A DNA stretch of 6,892 nt from Syntrophomonadaceae bacterium (GTDB lineage: Bacteria; Bacillota; Dethiobacteria; DTU022): assembly GCA_003552365.1 (NCBI GenBank), contig PUKR01000289.1, positions 1 through 6,892 of the forward strand, written 5' to 3'. The position numbers were made by a program, and so were the translations under genes. Positions 1-4,502 of this stretch are shown piece by piece (the stretch's first letter is position 1; every line of letters begins with the position of its first letter). Below the pieces are notes generated by a model. That model was given only the letters and a program-made list of their open reading frames with translations, was not told the DNA's origin and made no database searches.

Positions 1-330
1 GTTCTGCCGGGAGAGGTATCCCTGATTCCCACCGGACTGCTGGTGGCGGTTCCGGACGGTTATGAACTGCAGATCAGGCCCCGCAGCGGTCTGGCGGCAA
101 AAAAGGGGATCGGTATTTTAAATTCCCCCGGGACAATTGATGCCGATTACCGTGGTGAAATCCAGGTTATCTTAATCAACCTGGGACCAAGGCCTTTTAC
201 GATCAAACGTCATGACCGCATTGCCCAGATGGTACTTTGTCCGGTATCACGGGCGGTGCCTTTTGAGATTGATCAATTGCCTGTCACAGAAAGAAACGAC
301 GGTGGTTTTGGTCATACCGGAAACAAGTAA
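1..330 (+). CDS. dut: dUTP diphosphatase (dUTPase), 3' part; 5' end beyond the window
   Basis: Hydrolyses dUTP to dUMP and pyrophosphate in the cytoplasm, keeping uracil out of DNA and supplying dUMP for thymidylate synthesis. The frame is open from base 1 and gives 109 residues before TAA, against about 140-150 for trimeric dUTPases, so some 35-40 N-terminal residues, including motif I, lie outside. Visible motifs, numbered from the first codon here: motif II RPRSGLAAK (26-34); motif III GTIDADYRGE (44-53), with the expected catalytic Asp47 and uracil-selecting Tyr50; motif IV RIAQMVLCPV (73-82); motif V GGFGHTG (101-107), the glycine-rich C-terminal arm that closes over the substrate. In motif V the usual Arg-Gly before the glycines is Arg-Asn (98-99), a mild variation. 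A GTG at 43 is an internal valine codon, not the start, because dUTPase-like sequence (LPGEVSLIPTG) continues upstream of it. The family is certain; the true start is not visible. Confidence 0.96.
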   Translation, partial: VLPGEVSLIPTGLLVAVPDGYELQIRPRSGLAAKKGIGILNSPGTIDADYRGEIQVILINLGPRPFTIKRHDRIAQMVLCPVSRAVPFEIDQLPVTERNDGGFGHTGNK

Positions 331-406
331 AAAATACAGGTTTTTGATCAGCCTTTCAGCTTCAGGCTTGCCGGAACTAATGTAAAACAGGCTGAACAGG
401 CACAAG

Positions 407-421
407 TTTAGTTTAACTAAA
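407..421. other. Small hyphenated palindrome in the RNase J leader
   Basis: The sequence tttagtt-t-aactaaa has two perfect 7-base arms around one central base. It lies about 80 bases before the RNase J start. Size and symmetry would suit a repressor operator, but it is very AT-rich, so chance is a real possibility. No regulator is encoded nearby and no convincing promoter could be placed next to it. Confidence 0.3.
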
Positions 422-444
422 ACAGGATAAGCGAACACAAAAAG

Positions 445-473
445 AAAAGTACTGGTTTAAAAGTACTGGTTTA
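445..473 (+). repeat. Perfect 14-bp tandem duplication upstream of RNase J
   Basis: The unit aaaagtactggttt occurs twice back to back (445-458 and 459-472), and the next base also matches. It ends four bases before the ribosome binding site of the RNase J gene, so it probably lies in the 5' untranslated leader. Each unit holds the self-complementary AGTACT (448-453 and 462-467), and the two copies could pair as a 6-bp stem with an 8-base loop. It may be a recent replication-slippage duplication or a doubled binding site; the sequence does not decide. Confidence 0.85.
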
Positions 474-476
474 GAT

Positions 477-482
477 GGAGGT
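477..482 (+). promoter_or_regulatory. Ribosome binding site fixing the TTG start of RNase J
   Basis: GGAGGT, a strong Shine-Dalgarno match, ends 5 bases before TTG at 488-490. It decides the start: an ATG at 475 overlaps this site, is in another frame and meets a stop at 523-525 after 16 codons, so it cannot be the RNase J start. Confidence 0.88.
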
Positions 483-487
483 ATATT

Positions 488-2197
488 TTGACAAAGAAAA
501 ACAAGAAAAGCAAAAAAACAAATAAATTAGAGTTAATCCCCCTTGGCGGGGTGGGAGAAATAGGGAAGAACATGTTTCTGCTCAAGTATGGCAAAGAGTG
601 TATAATTATGGATGCCGGGTTAAAATTTCCGGACGAAGCGATGCTGGGGGTGGATATAGTTATCCCAGACACCTCGTACCTACTGGAGCAGAATTTGAAC
701 CTTCTCGGAATAATTCTTACTCACGGGCATGAAGACCATATCGGAGCCCTTCCTTATATGGTCGAAGAGTTAAATGCTCCCATTTACGGGACACGCTTAA
801 CTCTGGGCCTGCTTGAAGCCAAATTTATAGATAATCCGGTCAATGAAGCCAGGATGTATGAAATCCACCCGGATAAGACCCTGGAGCTGTCCCCTAACTT
901 CAAGCTTGATTTTTTCCGGACCAACCACAGTATCCCGGATTCGGTTGGCGTGGCGGTGGAAACACCGGAAGGGACAATTGTTTACACCAGTGATTTTAAA
1001 TTTGATCAGACCCCGGTTGACGGAGAAATCACCGAATACTACAAGCTTGCCGAACTTGGCCGTAAGGGGGTTATTGCAGCAATTGTTGACTCAACCAATG
1101 CCGACAGGCCCGGGTACACCCTATCGGAAAAAGAAGTCGGCGAAAGTATCAATGAAATATTTCGTCTTTCCCAGAGCAGGGTAATCCTGGCTACTTTCGC
1201 TTCCAATATACACAGGATCCAGCAGGTTATTGATGCAGCCGTCCGCCATAACCGCAAGGTGTGCGTAGTTGGCCGAAGCATTGTAAATTCGGTTGATATA
1301 TCTTCCGAGCTTGGTTACCTGAAAATCCCCAAGGGGGTTTTGGTTGATACTGATAAAATTAGCGATTTACCCCCTGAGATGGTCGTGATGATTACAACCG
1401 GAAGCCAGGGGGAACCGATGTCAGCTTTAACCAGGATCTCCCAGTCGGAACATCGACAGGTGAGCATTAACCCGGGTGATACGGTGATCATTGCCGCAAA
1501 CCCTATTCCCGGCAATGAAAAACTGGTCGCCAGGACGGTTAATAACCTCTACCAGCTAAAAGCCGAAGTGATTTACCAGCCCGTGTCGGGGGTTCATGTT
1601 TCCGGGCACGGCAGCGAAGAAGAAATTAAAATGATGCTGAACCTGCTTCGCCCGGAATATGTGGTCCCTGTGCACGGAGAATTCAGGCAGCAGGCTAGCT
1701 GTTCTAAAATTGCACAAAAACTGGGAATCGCAGAAGAAAAGGTATTTCTTACCAAGCCGGGTAACGTGATGGAATTTTCAGGGGGCCGGGGTCGGATGGC
1801 AGGAACGGTTTCAGCAGGCCGGGTTTTGGTTGACGGTTTTGGGGTTGGAGATGTCGGGGAAATAGTGATTCGTGATCGTCAGACCCTGTCAGAGGACGGT
1901 ATCGTAATTATAATCCTGGCCATTGATCCGGACCGCAACAGGGTGTTGGCCGGACCGGAAATCATCTCCCGGGGGTTTGTTTATGTGCGGGAAGCTTCCG
2001 ATTTGCTTGAAGGCGCTAAAGAATCACTGAAGAAAACTGTTAAAAAGATCAATAACGATCAGCTACAGGATTGGAACAAAATCAAATCCAAGATCAGGGA
2101 TTCCGCATCATCATACTTTTACGATCGCACCGGGCGGCGTCCAATGATCATGCCAATAATTATTGATGTTCCCAATGACAACGATATAAATAAATAA
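488..2197 (+). CDS. rnj: Ribonuclease J (beta-CASP metallo-beta-lactamase RNase)
   Basis: Zinc-dependent ribonuclease with endonuclease and 5'-to-3' exonuclease activity, central to mRNA decay and to rRNA maturation in Firmicutes. The product is 569 residues (B. subtilis RNase J1 is 555). Lactamase motifs: HGHEDH at 79-84 and further probable metal ligands His147 (TNHSIPDS), Asp169 (TSDFKFD) and His396 (PVHGEFR). Beta-CASP features: DSTN 201-204, ATFASNIHR 235-243, VGRS 261-264, TTGSQGEP 303-310, SGHGSEEE 372-379 with His374. The C-terminal domain ends in the family-typical RRPMIMPIIIDV (550-561). TTG at 488 is chosen because GGAGGT lies 5 bases upstream. The first 13 residues hold seven lysines and look disordered, an extension compared with B. 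subtilis J1. Its place upstream of ftsK resembles that of B. subtilis rnjB, but one RNase J in this window cannot tell whether a second paralogue exists elsewhere. It is followed by a 107-base spacer without a clear terminator. Confidence 0.97.
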   Translation: MTKKNKKSKKTNKLELIPLGGVGEIGKNMFLLKYGKECIIMDAGLKFPDEAMLGVDIVIPDTSYLLEQNLNLLGIILTHGHEDHIGALPYMVEELNAPIYGTRLTLGLLEAKFIDNPVNEARMYEIHPDKTLELSPNFKLDFFRTNHSIPDSVGVAVETPEGTIVYTSDFKFDQTPVDGEITEYYKLAELGRKGVIAAIVDSTNADRPGYTLSEKEVGESINEIFRLSQSRVILATFASNIHRIQQVIDAAVRHNRKVCVVGRSIVNSVDISSELGYLKIPKGVLVDTDKISDLPPEMVVMITTGSQGEPMSALTRISQSEHRQVSINPGDTVIIAANPIPGNEKLVARTVNNLYQLKAEVIYQPVSGVHVSGHGSEEEIKMMLNLLRPEYVVPVHGEFRQQASCSKIAQKLGIAEEKVFLTKPGNVMEFSGGRGRMAGTVSAGRVLVDGFGVGDVGEIVIRDRQTLSEDGIVIIILAIDPDRNRVLAGPEIISRGFVYVREASDLLEGAKESLKKTVKKINNDQLQDWNKIKSKIRDSASSYFYDRTGRRPMIMPIIIDVPNDNDINK

Positions 2198-2291
2198 AAG
2201 GATTTTTCTTTAGCTTGGTAGAAATAATAACAGCATTACAGTAAATTGAAATCAAAGAAAAAAGCAGAAGAAATGTTTTTAGAAGACTTAT

Positions 2292-2298
2292 GGGAGGG
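2292..2298 (+). promoter_or_regulatory. Ribosome binding site fixing the start of fbp at 2305
   Basis: GGGAGGG ends 6 bases before ATG 2305-2307. An in-frame ATG at 2290 overlaps this site and has no Shine-Dalgarno of its own; using it would add MGGIP ahead of the family-typical N-terminus MKTTLSVIKADIGSIAGH. The downstream ATG is therefore the start. Confidence 0.88.
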
Positions 2299-2304
2299 AT
2301 ACCG

Positions 2305-3399
2305 ATGAAAACTACTTTAAGTGTGATTAAGGCGGATATCGGGAGTATCGCCGGGCATATCAGGCCCAGCCAGGCCCTGGTTGAATCGGTGAAAGACTGC
2401 ATTGAAAGTGAATTGGGCAAACTGATTACCGACTATTATATTGGTAACACCGGTGATGACGTGGCAATTTTGTTCGCTCACCAGCATGGAGAGGGCTGCC
2501 AGGAACTGCATCAGCTGGCCTGGAACGCTTTTATCTGCGGCACTGAAAAAGCCAAGGAGCAGGGGCTATACGGCGCCGGGCAGGACCTTCTCGCCGATGC
2601 TTTTTCCGGTAATGTAAAGGGGCTGGGCCCGGCTGTGGCGGAAATGGAGATCGAAGAGCGCAAGGCGGAGCCTTTTTTGCTGTTTACCGCGGACAAGACT
2701 GACCCCGGAGCTTATAACCTGCCTTTATATTTAAGCTTTGCCGATCCAATGCACTGTTCAGGGCTATTATTATCTTCGAAAATCAAGCAGGGATTTAAAT
2801 TTGTAATTCTTGACGTTGAGCATACCGAAGAAGACAGGATGATCGAACTCTATACTCCCGAAGACACATATGACATTGCGGCCTTGCTGCGTGATAACCA
2901 AAGATTTGTAGTCCAGGCAATTTATTCCAGGGCTACCGGGGCCCAGGCTACTGCTGCGAGCACCACTCGCCTGCACAACATTGCCGGCACTTATACCGGC
3001 AAGGACGATCCGGTTTTAATGGTCCGCTGCCAGGGTGATTTTCCGGCAACCGGGGAAATCCTATCACCTTACAGCATCGGACATTATGTGGCCGGGTTTA
3101 TGCGCGGCAGCCATACAGGCCCTTTGATGCCGGCAAAAATGGGCTGCAGTATTTCATATTTTGACGGGCCACCGGTAGTCAGTGCGGTTGGTTTTTGTGT
3201 TCACAACGGCAAGTTAACCGAACCGGTTGACTGCTTTGATCACCCCTACTGGGATCACGTCAGGGATAAAGTTTCACAGAAATCAGTTTACATGCGTGAA
3301 CAGGGCTTTTCGGGTCCGGCAATGCTGCATTATTCAGAGCTTGAATACGGCGGGATTGTGGATATCTTGAAAAAACTGGAGGACAGGTTTTCTTGCTAA
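2305..3399 (+). CDS. fbp: Class V (archaeal-type) fructose-1,6-bisphosphate aldolase/phosphatase
   Basis: Known members of this family are bifunctional: one active site condenses dihydroxyacetone phosphate with glyceraldehyde 3-phosphate and then removes the C1 phosphate, giving fructose 6-phosphate in one irreversible gluconeogenic step. The product is 364 residues, a full family length. Expected Mg ligands are present: Asp11, His18, Asp51-Asp52 (TGDD), Gln93-Asp94 (YGAGQD), Asp130 and Lys131 (TADKT) and Asp234. The aldolase residues are also present: Tyr230 and the Schiff-base lysine Lys233 in TYTGKDDP (229-236), one position off the archaeal numbering. RGSHTGPLMP (267-276) and the late tyrosine in ELEY (345-348) fit as well. 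There is no signal peptide or membrane segment, so it is cytoplasmic. The start at 2305 rests on GGGAGGG 6 bases upstream. A strong hairpin follows the stop. The assignment is firm; aldolase activity is inferred from conserved residues. Presence in a bacterium suggests gluconeogenic, often thermophilic or autotrophic, growth. Confidence 0.95.
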   Translation: MKTTLSVIKADIGSIAGHIRPSQALVESVKDCIESELGKLITDYYIGNTGDDVAILFAHQHGEGCQELHQLAWNAFICGTEKAKEQGLYGAGQDLLADAFSGNVKGLGPAVAEMEIEERKAEPFLLFTADKTDPGAYNLPLYLSFADPMHCSGLLLSSKIKQGFKFVILDVEHTEEDRMIELYTPEDTYDIAALLRDNQRFVVQAIYSRATGAQATAASTTRLHNIAGTYTGKDDPVLMVRCQGDFPATGEILSPYSIGHYVAGFMRGSHTGPLMPAKMGCSISYFDGPPVVSAVGFCVHNGKLTEPVDCFDHPYWDHVRDKVSQKSVYMREQGFSGPAMLHYSELEYGGIVDILKKLEDRFSC

Positions 3400-3423
3400 A
3401 AAAGCATAAAATCTGTTGCAAAC

Positions 3424-3456
3424 CGGCCGGGCTGCCTCTTATGGGCAGCCCGGCTG
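3424..3456 (+). terminator. Strong GC-rich hairpin after fbp, terminator-like but without a T tract
   Basis: The arms gccgggctgcc (3426-3436) and ggcagcccggc (3444-3454) pair perfectly over 11 bp around a 7-base loop. One G-T wobble and one C-G pair extend the stem outward to 3424/3456. It begins 25 bases after the fbp stop. The downstream flank (attggttgcc) lacks the run of T expected of an intrinsic terminator. It may be a weak or factor-assisted terminator, a 3' stabilising stem for the fbp message, or a processing barrier. The structure is certain from pairing; the function is inferred. Confidence 0.6.
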
Positions 3457-3531
3457 ATTGGTTGCCATAAAAGGTATCCGCTCAACGCAGCTGTATTTTG
3501 GGCTGCAGCACGGCCGAGCAGTAAACATTTT

Positions 3532-3538
3532 AAAGGTG
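3532..3538 (+). promoter_or_regulatory. Probable, widely spaced ribosome binding site of the lipid kinase
   Basis: AAAGGTG is the only Shine-Dalgarno-like sequence ahead of TTG 3550 and ends 11 bases before it, longer than usual. No in-frame ATG, GTG or TTG lies between. A TTG start with a loose, distant site suggests modest translation. Confidence 0.55.
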
Positions 3539-3549
3539 CTGAAAAATCT

Positions 3550-4431
3550 TTGGCCAGTTATAAATTTATAATCAACCCGGTAGCCGGTAATGGTAAGGCT
3601 AAAAAAATACTACCTCTACTCAGGAAGATTTTTAATAAAGCCGCAGTGGACTACGAAATTTACTTTACCACCGGGCCGGGAGATGCTACCGGGGCGGCCC
3701 TGAAAGGGGCCCGGGATGGATTTGAAATCATGGTTGCGGTTGGCGGGGATGGAACGGTTAACGAAGTTTTAAACGGAATTGTAGGAACTGAAGCGAAACT
3801 GGCCGCACTTCCCGGGGGCAAGGGAAATGATTTTGCAACGGCGGTAGCCATGCCTCGAAATATAGAGGAAGCCTGCAAAGCATTGCTTAAAGGGGAAACT
3901 AAATATATTGACCTGGGAAAAGTAATGGACCGTTACTTCATCAATTCAGTCGGTGTCGGTTTTGATGCGGCGGTAGCCCGGAGAGCGAACCGGGGGGTTA
4001 GATTCTTTAAAGGGGTTTCAGCATATGTTTATGCCTTTTTTGAAACGCTATACCGCTATGATTTTGTTGATGCAGAGATTGATTTTGGGCAGGGTCCGAT
4101 AAAAACAACCCCCATCCTGGTTGCAGTCGGCATTGGCCAGGCCTACGGCGGCGGTATGAAAATAGTTCCCGATGCCATCCAGGACGACGGGCTTTTTGAT
4201 ATTTGCATCTTTGAAAAAGTAAGCCGCCCCTTGATGGTTTACCATTTTCCAAAAGTTTTCAGCGGCAGGTTAAAATACGTGGAACAGGCCAAAATGTTCA
4301 GGGCGGAGGAAGTGAAAATTAAGTTAAGCGAACCGTGTCCCCTGCATATGGAAGGCGAGATATTTACCGGTGACCGGATGCACTTTACAATTCAACCCAG
4401 GGTAATGCCTGTAATTACCGGTAAAAAATAG
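3550..4431 (+). CDS. Diacylglycerol kinase family lipid kinase (YegS/DgkB/BmrU type)
   Basis: Predicted to transfer phosphate from ATP to a lipid alcohol, most likely diacylglycerol to phosphatidic acid, at the inner face of the membrane. In Firmicutes DgkB this recycles diacylglycerol left by lipoteichoic acid synthesis. The product is 293 residues, the normal length. The catalytic domain comes first: INPVAGNGKAKK (8-19), nucleotide-binding GGDGTVNEVLNG (65-76) and PGGKGNDFA (88-96). The C-terminal beta-rich domain carries GVGFDAAVA (135-143), the metal-site segment PDAIQDDGLFDI (207-218) and MEGEIF (267-272), whose Glu270 matches the expected catalytic acid. Two substitutions stand out: the usual GTxND loop reads GKGND, and the usual DGE reads EGE. 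There are no membrane helices, so it would be peripheral. The TTG start places the INP motif at residue 8, as usual. The exact substrate is not decided by sequence; a sphingolipid- or phosphatidylglycerol-kinase-like role is possible. Confidence 0.9.
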   Translation: MASYKFIINPVAGNGKAKKILPLLRKIFNKAAVDYEIYFTTGPGDATGAALKGARDGFEIMVAVGGDGTVNEVLNGIVGTEAKLAALPGGKGNDFATAVAMPRNIEEACKALLKGETKYIDLGKVMDRYFINSVGVGFDAAVARRANRGVRFFKGVSAYVYAFFETLYRYDFVDAEIDFGQGPIKTTPILVAVGIGQAYGGGMKIVPDAIQDDGLFDICIFEKVSRPLMVYHFPKVFSGRLKYVEQAKMFRAEEVKIKLSEPCPLHMEGEIFTGDRMHFTIQPRVMPVITGKK

Positions 4432-4444
4432 GGTTAGGGGACTT

Positions 4445-4473
4445 TTGACTTTTGCGAACAGATGTTTTATAAT
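4445..4473 (+). promoter_or_regulatory. Near-consensus sigma-A promoter of ftsK
   Basis: TTGACT (4445-4450, 5 of 6 consensus) and TATAAT (4468-4473, 6 of 6) are separated by 17 bases, the ideal spacing. It lies just after the lipid kinase stop, and transcription would begin around 4480, giving a leader of about 22 bases before the ftsK start. This is the best promoter in the window and implies that ftsK can be expressed independently of upstream genes. Confidence 0.82.
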
Positions 4474-4494
4474 GCATCTAAGAAAATCCGGATA

Positions 4495-4501
4495 AAGGTG
4501 G
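4495..4501 (+). promoter_or_regulatory. Ribosome binding site of ftsK with unusual spacing
   Basis: AAGGTGG lies almost directly against ATG 4503, with 1 base after the last G or 4 bases after AGG depending on how it pairs with 16S rRNA. An in-frame GTG at 4512 would sit 10 bases after the site, so the start could be there, three codons later. Both give the same basic N-terminus (GRKRKKK). Confidence 0.5.
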
Positions 4502-4502
4502 A

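Noticed and set aside
346..369. Inverted repeat agcct...aggct after dut as a terminator
   Set aside because: Only 5 bp pair, the loop has mismatches and no T tract follows, too weak to call.
247..438. Minus-strand 63-codon frame spanning the dut end and the spacer
   Set aside because: It overlaps the conserved dUTPase motif V, starts without a Shine-Dalgarno and has no recognisable content.
2215..2242. Possible promoter TTGGTA-N16-TACAGT ahead of fbp
   Set aside because: Each box matches only 4 of 6 consensus bases in an AT-rich spacer, where such matches are expected by chance.
2290..2304. Extended fbp start at ATG 2290
   Set aside because: It would place the start codon on the Shine-Dalgarno itself and adds five residues not expected in the family.
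3487..3506. Second hairpin gcagc...gctgc before the lipid kinase
   Set aside because: A 5-bp stem with a 10-base loop is not distinguishable from chance next to the much stronger hairpin at 3424-3456.
4007..4252. Overlapping minus-strand frames opposite the lipid kinase
   Set aside because: Two different antisense frames are open over the same conserved gene, as expected by chance from its codon use; neither resembles a protein.
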